From Halomonas aestuarii (GTDB lineage Bacteria > Pseudomonadota > Gammaproteobacteria > Pseudomonadales > Halomonadaceae), in contig NZ_CP018139.1 in the NCBI RefSeq assembly GCF_001886615.1, forward strand, positions 3,162,001 to 3,226,000: 64,000 bases of DNA. The letters are read 5' to 3'. The first letter of the stretch is position 1. Each line of letters starts with the position of its first letter. The notes below the pieces were generated by a model. The model did not search any database and had not been told where the DNA came from. It saw nothing but the letters and a program-made list of their open reading frames with translations. Below, in pieces: positions 42,426 to 52,339 of this stretch. Made by a program: the position numbers and the translations under genes.

Positions 42426-43544
42426 ATGAAGAAGGCGCTTATAACGGGTGTGACCGGGCAGGACGGCTCCTATCTCGCTGAATTCCTTCTCGGTAAAGGT
42501 TACGAAGTGCACGGTATCAAACGGCGTGCATCTCTGTTCAATACCCAACGGGTTGATCACATTTACCAGGATCCGCACGTAAAGGATCAAAATTTTGTGC
42601 TTCACTATGGTGATCTCTCGGACTCATCAAATCTGACTCGTATCATTCAGCAGGTGCAGCCGGATGAGGTCTATAATCTGGCGGCGCAGTCCCATGTGGC
42701 AGTCAGCTTTGAGTCACCGGAGTATACCGCCGATGTGGACGCGATAGGCACGCTGCGGATTCTCGAAGCAATTCGCTTGTTGGGCCTAGACAAGAAGATC
42801 AAATTTTATCAAGCTTCCACTTCTGAGTTGTTTGGTGAAGTTCAGGAGTCGCCGCAGCGAGAAACTACTCCCTTTTACCCCCGCTCCCCCTATGCAGTAG
42901 CCAAGCTCTACGCCTACTGGATCACCGTGAATTATCGCGAGTCCTACGGGATGTATGCCTGTAATGGCATCCTGTTCAATCACGAATCACCGCGTCGTGG
43001 CGAAACCTTCGTGACCCGCAAGATCACTCGTGGCTTGGCCAATATTGCCCAGGGTCTCGAGGAGTGTCTGTACCTAGGCAATATGGATGCGCTGCGTGAC
43101 TGGGGACATGCCAAGGACTACGTGCGCATGCAATGGATGATGCTGCAGCAGGACGAGGCGGAGGACTTCGTGATCGCTACTGGCAAGCAGATCTCGGTAC
43201 GAGACTTTATTCGCCTTAGTGCCGAGGAATTAGGCATTACCCTGCGCTTCGAGGGGCGAGGCGTAGATGAAGCGGCCATTGTCGACCGTATCGAAGGTGA
43301 CAAGGTCCCGGCGCTCAAGCTGGGCGATGTGATCGTGAGGGTCGATCCGCGCTATTTCCGTCCGGCCGAGGTCGAGACGCTGCTCGGCGATCCCGCCAAG
43401 GCCAAGGCCAAGCTGGGTTGGGAGCCGGAGATCACCGTGCAGGAGATGTGCGCCGAGATGGTCGCCGAGGACCTCAAGGTGGCCAAGCGTCACGCGCTGC
43501 TCAAGGAGCACGGCTACGAGATTCCGGTCACGGTGGAGGGTTGA
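42426..43544 (+). CDS. gmd: GDP-mannose 4,6-dehydratase
   Basis: First step from GDP-mannose to GDP-L-fucose or GDP-rhamnose. The 372-residue SDR has [16 protein letters not shown], the Ser/Thr-Glu motif QASTSELFG and [12 protein letters not shown], plus the [17 protein letters not shown] stretch of Gmd. GAGGGTGG precedes ATG 42426, which I preferred over an in-frame start at 42411. At this gene the base composition returns to high GC, which marks the right edge of the AT-rich island. Confidence 0.96.
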   Translation: MKKALITGVTGQDGSYLAEFLLGKGYEVHGIKRRASLFNTQRVDHIYQDPHVKDQNFVLHYGDLSDSSNLTRIIQQVQPDEVYNLAAQSHVAVSFESPEYTADVDAIGTLRILEAIRLLGLDKKIKFYQASTSELFGEVQESPQRETTPFYPRSPYAVAKLYAYWITVNYRESYGMYACNGILFNHESPRRGETFVTRKITRGLANIAQGLEECLYLGNMDALRDWGHAKDYVRMQWMMLQQDEAEDFVIATGKQISVRDFIRLSAEELGITLRFEGRGVDEAAIVDRIEGDKVPALKLGDVIVRVDPRYFRPAEVETLLGDPAKAKAKLGWEPEITVQEMCAEMVAEDLKVAKRHALLKEHGYEIPVTVEG

Positions 43545-43546
43545 AC

Positions 43547-44521
43547 ATGGCACGTGACCTTGACCAGACCATCTTTGTCGCCGGTCACCGGGGCATGGTG
43601 GGGTCGGCCATCGTGCGCCGGCTAAAGGTGCTGGGCTATCGCCACATCCTGACGGCTGGCCGTGATGACGTGGATCTTACCGATCAGGCTCAGGTACAGG
43701 CCTACTTCGAGCGCCACGCCATCGATCAGGTCTATCTGGCGGCGGCCAAGGTGGGCGGCATCCAGGCCAACAATAGCTATCCGGCCGAGTTCATCTATCA
43801 AAACCTGATGATCGAGGCGAATCTCATCCATGCCGCCCATCAGGCCGGCGTGAACAAGCTGTTGTTCCTGGGTTCTTCGTGCATCTACCCCAAGCATGCC
43901 GAGCAGCCGATGCGTGAGGAGGCACTTCTCACCGGCACCTTGGAGCCTACCAACGAGCCCTATGCCATCGCCAAGATCGCCGGCATCAAGCTCTGCGAGA
44001 GCTACAACCGCCAGTATGGATGCGACTATCGCAGCGTGATGCCGACCAATCTTTATGGACCCAATGACAACTTTCATCCTGAGAACTCCCATGTGATCCC
44101 AGCACTGCTGCGCCGCTTCCATGAAGCCAAGCACCGCGGCGATCGCGAGGTGGTGGTATGGGGCAGCGGCACGCCGATGCGCGAGTTTCTGCACGTCGAT
44201 GATATGGCCGCGGCCAGCGTGCATGTAATGGAACTGGATGACGAGACCTACGAAGCCAATACCTCACCGATGCTCTCGCATATCAACGTGGGCACCGGGG
44301 TGGACTGCACCATCCGCGAACTGGCCGAGACGGTAAAGCGGGTCAGTGGCTTCGAAGGCGCGCTGACTTTTGATGCCAGCAAGCCTGATGGCACGCCGCG
44401 CAAGCTGATGGACGTCTCACGGCTCAAGGCGTTAGGTTGGCAGGCCAGCGTCACTCTGGAAGATGGGCTGCAGGATGCCTACCACTGGTTCCTCGACAAC
44501 CAGGACCGCTTCCGCCGTTGA
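43547..44521 (+). CDS. fcl: GDP-L-fucose synthase
   Basis: Epimerase-reductase that turns the Gmd product into GDP-L-fucose; 324 residues. [16 protein letters not shown] (NADP site), [16 protein letters not shown], and the catalytic [15 protein letters not shown] are present. It begins two bases after gmd and overlaps the Nudix gene by one base (TGATG). Confidence 0.96.
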   Translation: MARDLDQTIFVAGHRGMVGSAIVRRLKVLGYRHILTAGRDDVDLTDQAQVQAYFERHAIDQVYLAAAKVGGIQANNSYPAEFIYQNLMIEANLIHAAHQAGVNKLLFLGSSCIYPKHAEQPMREEALLTGTLEPTNEPYAIAKIAGIKLCESYNRQYGCDYRSVMPTNLYGPNDNFHPENSHVIPALLRRFHEAKHRGDREVVVWGSGTPMREFLHVDDMAAASVHVMELDDETYEANTSPMLSHINVGTGVDCTIRELAETVKRVSGFEGALTFDASKPDGTPRKLMDVSRLKALGWQASVTLEDGLQDAYHWFLDNQDRFRR

Positions 44522-45021
44522 TGCCCATGTGTGAGACTCAATCGCCCAGTCAGGGCTGGCTAGCCGATGACGCTTTTCGCCAGGTGATTGCGCATGCCCC
44601 GCTGGTCTCGTTGGACTTCGTGGTGACCAATACTCAAGGCGAGTGGCTGCTGGGCCAGCGTTTGAATCGCCCGGCCCAGGGAAGCTGGTTCGTGCCCGGT
44701 GGGCGAGTGCGCAAGGGCGAGACGCTCGAAGCTGCCGCGCTTCGCCTGACCATGAGCGAGCTAGGGCAAGCCGTCGAGCTTGCCTGCATGCGCTTTCTGG
44801 ACGTGTACCAGCACTTCTACGCCGACAGCATGTTCGACCCCGGCCTCTCGACCCATTATGTTGTGCTGGCCTATCAGGTAACCTTGGCGCCGTCTCTCCA
44901 AGCTCTGCCGCGTCAGCAGCACGGCGGTTATCACTGGTACTCGCCGGACGCCGTCGCTCATGACGAGAGGGTGCACGCCAATACGCGTGCCTATCTGCCT
45001 GCCGTTTCGGCACTCACTTAG
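44521..45021 (+). CDS. gmm: GDP-mannose mannosyl hydrolase (Nudix)
   Basis: A 166-residue Nudix hydrolase that cleaves GDP-mannose and related GDP-sugars. The Nudix box is the Gmm variant GGRVRKGETLEAAALRLTMSELG split over residues ~59-81, in which the usual REXXEE glutamates are replaced (RLTMSE), as in E. coli Gmm. FVVTNTQGEWLLGQRLN precedes it. It sits in the classical gmd-fcl-gmm-manC order. It probably tunes GDP-sugar pools. Confidence 0.92.
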   Translation: MPMCETQSPSQGWLADDAFRQVIAHAPLVSLDFVVTNTQGEWLLGQRLNRPAQGSWFVPGGRVRKGETLEAAALRLTMSELGQAVELACMRFLDVYQHFYADSMFDPGLSTHYVVLAYQVTLAPSLQALPRQQHGGYHWYSPDAVAHDERVHANTRAYLPAVSALT

Positions 45022-45051
45022 AACTAAGATTCGCGAATACGGAGATTCCCC

Positions 45052-46458
45052 ATGATCACGCCCGTCATCATGGCCGGGGGAAGTGGGTCGCGGCTATGGC
45101 CGTTGTCGCGCCAGTTGCGCCCCAAGCAGTTCCTGCCGCTGACCGGCGAGGACAGCATGCTGCAGGAGACGCTCAAGCGCCTGGCTCCCGTCGATCATCG
45201 GCCTCCACTGCTGATCTGCAACGAGGAGCATCGCTTCCTGGTGGCCGAGCAGGTGCGTCAGCAGGGCATCACAGACGCGCGCATCCTGCTCGAGCCGGAA
45301 GGGCGCAACACCGCCCCGGCCATCGCCCTGGCGGCCCTGCACTCGGTTGAAGAGGATCCCGAGGCGCTGCTGTTGGTGCTGGCCGCCGACCATCTGATTC
45401 GTGATGTGGCGCAGTTCCACGAGAGCGTGGATCATGCCCGCGTGCTTGCCGAGCACGGCCAGTTGGTCACCTTCGGCGTGGTGCCGACCCACGCCGAGAC
45501 CGGCTATGGCTATATCCAGCGCGGCGAGAGCAAAGGCGACGTTGGCTTTCGCGTCAAGCGCTTCGTCGAGAAGCCCGACCGCATCACCGCAGAAGGCTAC
45601 CTGGCAACCGGTGACTACTACTGGAACAGCGGGATGTTTCTGTTCTCGGCCCAGCGTTACCTGGAAGAACTCGAGCACTTCCAGCCGGCCATGGTGGCAG
45701 CCTGTCGCGCGGCGCTGGCCGGGGCCAGTCAGGATCTCGATTTTACGAGGCTTGACGCCGAGGCCTTCAAGGCCTGCCCGGCCGACTCCGTCGACTATGC
45801 GGTGATGGAGCGCACCGAGCATGCTAGCGTGGTACCGCTGGACGCCGGCTGGAGCGATATCGGCTCCTGGTCGGCGCTGTGGGAGGTCAGTGAGCGCGAC
45901 GCGCAGGGCAATGCTTGCCAGGGCGACGTGATGCTCCACGATAGCCACAACCTGCTGGTGCATTCCGATCATCGCCTCGTGGCCACGGTGGGGGTAGAGG
46001 ACCTGGTGATTGTGGAAACCAAGGACGCGGTGCTGGTGGCTCGTAAAGACCGAGTGCAGGAGGTAAAGCAGATCGTTTCGCGTCTTCAGGCTGAAAAGCG
46101 CAGTGAGCAAGAGAGCCACCGCGAGGTCTACCGCCCCTGGGGAGTCTACGACAGCATCGATCACGGAGAGCGTTATCAGGTCAAGTGCATCACCGTTAAG
46201 CCTGGTGCCAAGCTCTCGGTGCAATTGCATCACCACCGCGCCGAGCACTGGGTGGTGGTCTCCGGCACCGCCAAAGTTACCATTGGTGATAATACCCGAC
46301 TCGTCAGCGAGAATGAGTCGACCTATATTCCTATCGGCCAAATCCATTCTCTGGAAAACCCCGGTAAGATCCCTCTGGAACTGATCGAGGTGCAGTCGGG
46401 TTCCTATCTGGGCGAGGACGATATCGTGCGCTTCAATGACCGCTACGGACGTTGCTGA
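45052..46458 (+). CDS. manC: Mannose-1-phosphate guanylyltransferase / mannose-6-phosphate isomerase
   Basis: Supplies GDP-mannose for gmd. The 468-residue bifunctional-type protein has the guanylyltransferase motif [19 protein letters not shown] (residues 6-24) and FVEKPD, and the C-terminal cupin isomerase domain ([31 protein letters not shown]). GGAG precedes the start. No phosphomannomutase (manB) is in the window, so it must be elsewhere. It overlaps the next gene by one base. Confidence 0.96.
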   Translation: MITPVIMAGGSGSRLWPLSRQLRPKQFLPLTGEDSMLQETLKRLAPVDHRPPLLICNEEHRFLVAEQVRQQGITDARILLEPEGRNTAPAIALAALHSVEEDPEALLLVLAADHLIRDVAQFHESVDHARVLAEHGQLVTFGVVPTHAETGYGYIQRGESKGDVGFRVKRFVEKPDRITAEGYLATGDYYWNSGMFLFSAQRYLEELEHFQPAMVAACRAALAGASQDLDFTRLDAEAFKACPADSVDYAVMERTEHASVVPLDAGWSDIGSWSALWEVSERDAQGNACQGDVMLHDSHNLLVHSDHRLVATVGVEDLVIVETKDAVLVARKDRVQEVKQIVSRLQAEKRSEQESHREVYRPWGVYDSIDHGERYQVKCITVKPGAKLSVQLHHHRAEHWVVVSGTAKVTIGDNTRLVSENESTYIPIGQIHSLENPGKIPLELIEVQSGSYLGEDDIVRFNDRYGRC

Positions 46459-47243
46459 TGAGTGAACCGTTGACGATTTCCGTGATCACCGCTTGCTTCA
46501 ACAGTCAGGCGACCATCGGCGAGGCCATCGCCACGCTTAAGCAACAGCGGTGGCCCAACATCGAGCATGTGGTGATCGATGGCGACTCGAGGGATGACAC
46601 CGTAGCTGTCGCTCGGCATACGTTGGCAGAGGGTGATGTGCTGGTCTCTGAGCCGGATCGGGGCATCTACGACGCACTCAACAAGGGCATCAACCGAGCT
46701 AGCGGCGAGGTGGTGGGGTTCTTGCACTCAGATGATCTCTACGCCCATGACGAGGTGTTGGCCAAGGTTGCCGCCTGTTTCGAGGATTCTTCAGTGGGAG
46801 CGGTCTATGGCGACCTGCAATATGTGAATGCGGCCGATACCTTGCAGGTGGTTCGCCACTGGACGTCCGGTACCTTCAGCCATGGCAAGCTCAAGCGCGG
46901 CTGGATGCCGCCGCACCCGACCTTCTTCATGCGGCGTGAGCTCTACCGGGAGCTGGGCGGCTTCGACCTGGGCTACAAAATCTCAGGCGATTATGATGCA
47001 CTGCTGCGTTATCTCGCCAGCGAAAAGGTCAAGGTCGCCTACCTGCCCGAGGTACTAGTGAGAATGCGCGTTGGCGGTGCCAGCAACGGCAGCTTGAAGC
47101 AGATCCTTCGCAAGTCGCGCGAAGACTTCACCGCTATGCGCAACAACGGCATCAACCCCTTGGTAGCACTGCCCTGCAAGAACCTATCGAAGCTGCCCCA
47201 GTTCCTGGCATGGGGTAAAAGCAAGGCTAAGGAAATCGAATGA
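46458..47243 (+). CDS. Glycosyltransferase family 2 (WcaA/WbbX-like)
   Basis: A 261-residue GT-A enzyme: ISVITACFNSQATIGEAIAT, VVIDGDSRDDTV, SEPDRGIYDALNKGI and the metal-binding FLHSDDLYAHDEV, then PPHPTFFMRRELY and YKISGDYDALLRY, which are hallmarks of the colanic-acid-type GT2 subfamily found beside gmd-fcl-manC. GDP-fucose or GDP-mannose are likely donors given the neighbours. Its 3' end overlaps the broken galE by four bases (ATGA). Confidence 0.88.
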   Translation: MSEPLTISVITACFNSQATIGEAIATLKQQRWPNIEHVVIDGDSRDDTVAVARHTLAEGDVLVSEPDRGIYDALNKGINRASGEVVGFLHSDDLYAHDEVLAKVAACFEDSSVGAVYGDLQYVNAADTLQVVRHWTSGTFSHGKLKRGWMPPHPTFFMRRELYRELGGFDLGYKISGDYDALLRYLASEKVKVAYLPEVLVRMRVGGASNGSLKQILRKSREDFTAMRNNGINPLVALPCKNLSKLPQFLAWGKSKAKEIE

Positions 47244-47581
47244 ATATTTTGGTAATCGGTGTCACCGGTTACATCAGCCCGCACACCTTGGTTGAACGAT
47301 TGCAGCCAGATTATTATATTGTCGTGCTGGACAACTTGGTCAACGGCTCCCGCGATATGCTGCGCCGGGTGGTAGTGATCACCGGCAAGACGGAGGATTT
47401 AATTCAGGGTGAAGTGCTCAATCGGCTCTTCGCCGAGCACGATGTGGAGGCGGTTAGCCACTTCGATGACTTCAAGGCCCTGCTCGCGATGCCGTTGGTG
47501 GTTTTTGGCCGTATCTTACTTTCACTAAAGGCAAAAAGGACGCAGGCCTTATGTTTTATGCTGCTGGAGGCGGAGAGTTGA
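47240..47581 (+). pseudogene. Truncated, decayed galE (UDP-glucose 4-epimerase) remnant
   Basis: The 113-codon frame resembles only the N-terminal third of GalE: MNILVIGVTGYISPHTLVE (normal GGTGYIGSH changed to GVTGYISPH), VVLDNLVNGSRDMLRRV, RLFAEHDVEAVSHF. The NAD glycine motif is damaged, an internal segment is missing and the last ~40 residues no longer match. It cannot be active. It still sits in phase with its neighbours (ATGA overlap), which marks a former operon gene between the GT2 and the priming transferase. Confidence 0.8.
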
Positions 47582-47588
47582 TAAAGGC

Positions 47589-48869
47589 ATGGATGTGACA
47601 TACCCATATGAACGGCGCCACTCACGGTGGTATGAGGCCTTCTTCCTGGGGCTTCCGTTTCAGCTTATCATTGGGGTATCGCTGGTCGTAGGCCTTCCTT
47701 CAGTTGAACGCTGGGGCTGGGAATTCTGGCAATACTTGCCTGCGGTGCGTAGCAACACGATTGTGGCGTGCGGCTTTGCTTTTGTGTTCGTGCTTCTCAC
47801 ACTTAGACGCCTAAACCGTTTCCCTGGGGCTCAGGTATCGGCGTATATCGTACCTGCTGTATCCGTAGCTTATCTGATTGTGGTTGCAATCCTCTTCTTT
47901 ACCCGGGAGGATTATACCCGCCAAGTCTTCTTCGGTAGCTACCTGATGAGTTTGGCCTGGTTCTATATGGCATTCTTCCTGGGACGACGCTATCGAAAGA
48001 TGAAGCTTGCCGTTGTGCCGGTGGGGCGTATAGACAACTTGATGTCAGATGGTGGCATCGACCTGCGTTTCCTGGAGCAGCCTGACTTGGCCGGCGTGCG
48101 CTACGACGGCGTCGTGGCCGATCTGCGATCGGACGATCTTTCCCCGGAGTGGGAGAAATTTCTGGCTCGCTGTACCCTGAACCATATTCCCGTATATCAC
48201 GTTCGCCAGATTCAGGAGTCTATCAGCGGCCGTGTGGAGGTCGAGCACCTGACCGAGAATGAATACGGTAGCCTGTTGCCATCTTTCTTTTACCAGGGAC
48301 TCAAACGTTGCGTCGATCTTGTGGCGGCACTTCTACTATTGCCGCTATTGGCTCCAGTGATGGTGGCCGTCGCCGTGGCTATCCGGTTGGATAGTCCGGG
48401 GCCTGCGTTGTTCATCCAGCACCGAATGGGCTTCCGGGGCGTGCCGTTTCGCGTCTACAAGTTTCGTAGCATGTATATCGACCAGAAGGGGAGTGGCTTC
48501 ACGGAAGTCGACGACGATCCGCGTATCACCCGGGTAGGGCGTTTCATACGTAAGTGTCGCCTCGACGAGCTGCCCCAGCTGTTCAACGTGATCAAGGGTG
48601 AGATGAGCTTCATCGGCCCACGTCCGGAATCCATGGAGCTTTCAAAATGGTACGAGCGTGACGTGCCCTTCTTCAGTTATCGCCACGTGGTGCGGCCAGG
48701 GATCTCCGGGTGGGCTCAAGTGGAGCAGGGCTATGCCGCCGAGGTGGACGGAATGACCACCAAGCTACAATACGACTTTTACTACATCAAGCACTTCTCG
48801 CTGTGGTTGGACGTGCTGATCGCCTTCAAGACCCTGAAGACCATTGTCACCGGGGACGGGGCCAGGTAG
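47589..48869 (+). CDS. Polyprenyl-phosphate glycosyl-1-phosphate transferase (priming transferase, WbaP/WcaJ type)
   Basis: Starts repeat-unit synthesis by moving a sugar-1-phosphate to undecaprenyl phosphate. 426 residues: N-terminal membrane helices (~20-140), a CoA-binding-like soluble linker, and the C-terminal catalytic domain with KRCVDLVAALLLLPLL, RLDSPGPALFIQHRMG, PFRVYKFRSM and CRLDELPQLFNVIKGEMSFIGPRPE. The C-terminal region is preserved in full. The donor is likely UDP-glucose or UDP-galactose, but this is not proven by the sequence. A perfect hairpin follows the gene. Confidence 0.93.
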   Translation: MDVTYPYERRHSRWYEAFFLGLPFQLIIGVSLVVGLPSVERWGWEFWQYLPAVRSNTIVACGFAFVFVLLTLRRLNRFPGAQVSAYIVPAVSVAYLIVVAILFFTREDYTRQVFFGSYLMSLAWFYMAFFLGRRYRKMKLAVVPVGRIDNLMSDGGIDLRFLEQPDLAGVRYDGVVADLRSDDLSPEWEKFLARCTLNHIPVYHVRQIQESISGRVEVEHLTENEYGSLLPSFFYQGLKRCVDLVAALLLLPLLAPVMVAVAVAIRLDSPGPALFIQHRMGFRGVPFRVYKFRSMYIDQKGSGFTEVDDDPRITRVGRFIRKCRLDELPQLFNVIKGEMSFIGPRPESMELSKWYERDVPFFSYRHVVRPGISGWAQVEQGYAAEVDGMTTKLQYDFYYIKHFSLWLDVLIAFKTLKTIVTGDGAR

Positions 48870-48882
48870 TGTAAGTGCGTCC

Positions 48883-48933
48883 ATGCAGAAACGACAGCGC
48901 CGCGGATTCTCCGCGGCGCTGTCGTTTCTGCAT
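48883..48933. terminator. Perfect 24-base inverted repeat (hairpin) after the priming transferase gene
   Basis: Arms at 48883-48906 and 48910-48933 are exact reverse complements with a TTC loop; the centre is GCGCCGCGGA/TCCGCGGCGC. There is no T run directly behind it. It ends 17-52 bases before the possible starts of the next gene. Likely a transcription-attenuating or transcript-stabilising hairpin. Confidence 0.8.
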
Positions 48934-48985
48934 CTTGAAATTCTGTTAAGATGTGCGCTTTGCGTCGATTCGTCTAGGTAAATTG

Positions 48986-50227
48986 ATGGCTTTTTTTTCG
49001 CGTGAACTTGCCCTGTCGATCAATTTGTGGGCCTTGACGTTCGTGCTTGCTTTTCTAATTGCCACACCCGTGCCCATTCAGGCGGTGGTGGCGTCGATCA
49101 TGTTGTACGCCATCGCCTACCTGGTTGCGCATCGGCGAACCTTCGCGATGAGCCGCCTTGATTGGGCAGTGTTAGTTCTGCTGAGCTTGTATGCGCTGTC
49201 CCGCATGCCATTGTTCGTGCTCGACGGTTACGCGTTTCGCTACCTTAGCCCCGGGCTGCACATGGCAGGATTGATTCCGGTGTATTTGATGCTGCGTCAT
49301 CTTTTATCGCCGATCGATGAGCGCCAATTTCGGTGCTTCATGGAGTGGGGTGTCGTCATCGGTTGCGTTGGAGCCTTGTGCATCGCGGTGGTACAAACCC
49401 AAGTTCAAGGTGCTCACCGCGCTGACGGTTTCTTGTTCAGCATCAACTTCGGTTATCTCAGCTGTGCCATGACGTTTCTGGCCCTTTCGCTGCTTCGCGG
49501 TGGCCTCTATCCTGGCTGGTTGCTGCTGGCGGCGCTGGCAGGGGCAGTAGCCTGTATGCTGACGCTTACGCGAGGGGCTATCCTGGCTATTCCACCGCTG
49601 ATTCTGCTTATATTGGCACTGAATGCCGACCGGCTGGGGAAAGTGAGGATCCTCGGGTTTGTGATTGCGGTGGCCGCTTTGGCGCTGCTCAGCTATGTTA
49701 CCATGCCTTCTGTAGAGCGCCGGGTTACACACTCAATTTCGGAGTTTACTCATATTGCCGAAGGCAATGTCGAGGCGGCAGTGTCTAGCGGTGGACGACT
49801 GCAGCTATGGACGGCGGCAACCCATGCATTCATGGCTCGTCCATTAGTTGGATTGACCTACGATGAGCGCGAGAGATTGAATGCCGAGTTAGTGGAAGAG
49901 GGGGTGGTCACCTCATGGGTACTGGGTGTCTCTCGTGGCCACGCGCATAGTCAGTATTTCGAGATGGCGGCAAGTGGTGGTCTGCTCGGGCTGATGGGAT
50001 TATTCGGCTATCTCGTGATGCCTGGGCTTTATCACTGGCGGAATTACAGAGCGGATCGCGATAATATATGGTCTCAAGTGGCCTTGGTGTTCACAGCAGG
50101 GTTTATACTTTATTCACTCACCGAGGCAGCTATTCACAAGGAAATGATGGCAACTTTTTACGCTTACATGCAGGTGGTGCTGTTGAGTCTGGCTCTTTGT
50201 CACAGGAAAGATGAGAAAACATTATGA
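48986..50227 (+). CDS. O-antigen ligase / polymerase family membrane protein (Wzy_C)
   Basis: A 413-residue protein with about 11 membrane segments and the Wzy_C domain: LTLTRGAILAIPPLILLIL, SGGRLQLWTAATHAFMARPLVGL and the large-loop SRGHAHSQYFEMAASGG with the conserved His. It could be WaaL ligase or a second Wzy polymerase; sequence alone does not decide. I preferred ATG 48986, preceded by TAGGTAAATTG, to a GTG at 48953. The stop overlaps the GT32 gene (ATGA). Confidence 0.8.
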   Translation: MAFFSRELALSINLWALTFVLAFLIATPVPIQAVVASIMLYAIAYLVAHRRTFAMSRLDWAVLVLLSLYALSRMPLFVLDGYAFRYLSPGLHMAGLIPVYLMLRHLLSPIDERQFRCFMEWGVVIGCVGALCIAVVQTQVQGAHRADGFLFSINFGYLSCAMTFLALSLLRGGLYPGWLLLAALAGAVACMLTLTRGAILAIPPLILLILALNADRLGKVRILGFVIAVAALALLSYVTMPSVERRVTHSISEFTHIAEGNVEAAVSSGGRLQLWTAATHAFMARPLVGLTYDERERLNAELVEEGVVTSWVLGVSRGHAHSQYFEMAASGGLLGLMGLFGYLVMPGLYHWRNYRADRDNIWSQVALVFTAGFILYSLTEAAIHKEMMATFYAYMQVVLLSLALCHRKDEKTL

Positions 50228-51009
50228 ATGTTCTTCATGTTGTACTCACCAGCCGCTTCATCAAGCTGGTCGCTAATTTTCTTAAGCTGGCCAGCTATCC
50301 CTTTCACTGGCTCTTTCCACGAAAGCGTTTTACCATCCCTGCGCATGCGGGCCCTTGGTGGAAGAGGCCTGACAATACTGAGGATATTCCTCGAATCATT
50401 TGGCAGACGAACTTTACAGACCGCGTAACATTGCCTGTCTATCTCAATTACCTGTTCAACCGCCTGATGGCGCCCGGCTTCGAATACCGTTTCATGGTCA
50501 CCCAAGCGCGTGGCGACTTTATCAAGACCCATTATCCTGAAGAAACCTTTCAGAACTACAATCGGTTACAGATTGGCGCCGCTCAGGCCGATGTCTGGCG
50601 AGTGCTGGTGCTGCTGAAGCACGGCGGGGTCTATCTGGATATCGATGCCCATCTGGTATGGCCATTGGCATGGATTCTCAGGCGAACGAAAAAAGAGCTT
50701 TACGTAACCACCCGCAAGGGGCAATTGAGTAACTACTTCATTGCCAGCCAACCTGAGAGCTCACATTTGCAGAAAGTAGCAGATCGTATTAATTTAAACA
50801 TCAATGAGCGACGCTTCTCTGGCGTGTTCCAGTTGACCGGCCCAGGTGTCTTCAACGAGGTGCTAGATCCGGCGGAAGTAAACACCATTTCTTACCGTCA
50901 TGCCTGCAATCAGGGCAACTTTACCAACCGTCACTTTCAGTATATCGACAAGAAGGAAGGAAAATGGCATGAGCAACAGCGCAGGGAAAAGCTGATTCGC
51001 GAGGACTGA
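50224..51009 (+). CDS. Glycosyltransferase family 32 (DXD-containing, capsular type)
   Basis: A 261-residue enzyme with the GT32 core: IPRIIWQTNFTDR near residue 55, ADVWRVLVLLKHGGVYLDID with the DXD motif near residue 139, and LTGPGVF near residue 216. GT32 enzymes (OCH1-like) transfer mannose, galactose or related sugars. The usual length is somewhat longer but the catalytic part is complete. It overlaps the upstream gene by four bases; the next gene is 250 bases away. Confidence 0.85.
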   Translation: MNVLHVVLTSRFIKLVANFLKLASYPFHWLFPRKRFTIPAHAGPWWKRPDNTEDIPRIIWQTNFTDRVTLPVYLNYLFNRLMAPGFEYRFMVTQARGDFIKTHYPEETFQNYNRLQIGAAQADVWRVLVLLKHGGVYLDIDAHLVWPLAWILRRTKKELYVTTRKGQLSNYFIASQPESSHLQKVADRINLNINERRFSGVFQLTGPGVFNEVLDPAEVNTISYRHACNQGNFTNRHFQYIDKKEGKWHEQQRREKLIRED

Positions 51010-51259
51010 TTTTTTGTCAATAGAGAACTGTCAAGTATTGCTGTAGATCTCCAGGCCTTATGCTGATATTGCCGATGACGCCTTACTGTAATTTATATGC
51101 TGAGGTTACTAGGCCGCGAAACGGTAACGGTGGTCCAATTGGAAGGCTCTAGCGTCCACTTAGCCTTTTCGGTCGATCGCTGTTTTCTCAGTCGTTCAGC
51201 TCGCACCATCTATAAAACTTTTGCATATTTTCTTGGTCCGGCGCAACACAGGGAATACC

Positions 51260-52267
51260 ATGAAGCTTCTGATCACCGGCATGGCCGGTTTCATCGGCCA
51301 CGCTGTGGCCCGGCGGCTGGCCGGCCAGGGTCACGAGATCGTCGGTATCGACAATCTCAATGACTACTACGATGTCTCGCTCAAGCAGGCGCGACTCGAC
51401 GACCTCGCCGGCTGCGAGGACGTGCAGTTCGTGAGGCTCGACCTGGCCGACCGGGAGGGCATGTCGGCATTGTTCGTCGAGCACCACTTCGATCGGGTCA
51501 TCCATCTGGCGGCCCAGGCCGGGGTGCGCTATTCGCTGGAGAATCCCCACGTGTATGCCGACAGCAACCTGGTGGGGCACCTGAACGTGCTCGAGGGCTG
51601 TCGCCACGGCCAGGTGGAGCACCTGGTCTATGCCTCCTCGAGCTCGGTGTATGGCATGAACGAGCATGTGCCCTTCGCCACGTCGGACGCCGTGGACCAT
51701 CCCATCAGCCTCTATGCCGCCACCAAGAAGGCCAACGAGCTGATGTCGCACACCTATTCCCACCTCTATCGGTTGCCGACCACCGGGCTTCGGTTCTTCA
51801 CGGTCTACGGTCCCTGGAGCCGGCCGGACATGGCGATGTTCAAGTTCACCCGTGCCGTGCTGGCCGGTGAACCGATCTCAGTCTACAACCACGGGGACAT
51901 GGAGCGGGACTTCACCTACATCGACGACATCGTCGAGGGGATCGTGCGCGTGCTCGACATCATCCCGCAGCCCGACCCGCAGTGGCGAGCCAGCGAGTCG
52001 GGCCCGGACAGCTCCAGCGCGCCCTATGCCCTCTACAATATCGGCCATGGCAGTCCGGTACCGTTGATGGACTTCATCCGCGCGGTGGAAACTGCCACCG
52101 GTCGCGAGGCGATCTGCGACTTCCAGCCGATGCAGCCTGGCGATGTGCCGCGCACCTGGGCGGACACCGAGGCGCTCTTCCGGGCGACGGGGTATCGGCC
52201 GAGGGTCGGCGTGGAGGAGGGCGTGAGGAAGTTCGTGGAGTGGTACCGGGCGTATTACGCCATCTAA
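51260..52267 (+). CDS. UDP-glucuronate 4-epimerase-like NAD-dependent epimerase
   Basis: A 335-residue extended SDR: LITGMAGFIGHAVARRL, GIDNLNDYYDVSLKQARL (typical of UDP-GlcA epimerases), YASSSSVYGMNEHVPF, and catalytic SLYAATKKANELM. It would convert UDP-glucuronate to UDP-galacturonate, and the following gene makes UDP-glucuronate. I chose ATG 51260, since an upstream start at 51221 adds 13 unconserved residues. The 250-base gap before it holds no gene I recognise and may carry a promoter. GC content is high again here. Confidence 0.92.
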   Translation: MKLLITGMAGFIGHAVARRLAGQGHEIVGIDNLNDYYDVSLKQARLDDLAGCEDVQFVRLDLADREGMSALFVEHHFDRVIHLAAQAGVRYSLENPHVYADSNLVGHLNVLEGCRHGQVEHLVYASSSSVYGMNEHVPFATSDAVDHPISLYAATKKANELMSHTYSHLYRLPTTGLRFFTVYGPWSRPDMAMFKFTRAVLAGEPISVYNHGDMERDFTYIDDIVEGIVRVLDIIPQPDPQWRASESGPDSSSAPYALYNIGHGSPVPLMDFIRAVETATGREAICDFQPMQPGDVPRTWADTEALFRATGYRPRVGVEEGVRKFVEWYRAYYAI

Positions 52268-52339
52268 GCGTGCAAGACGTGGGTCGTTAATAGAACAGAT
52301 GAACTGAACAGTTGAACGGAATAGATCGGGAGACAGGGA

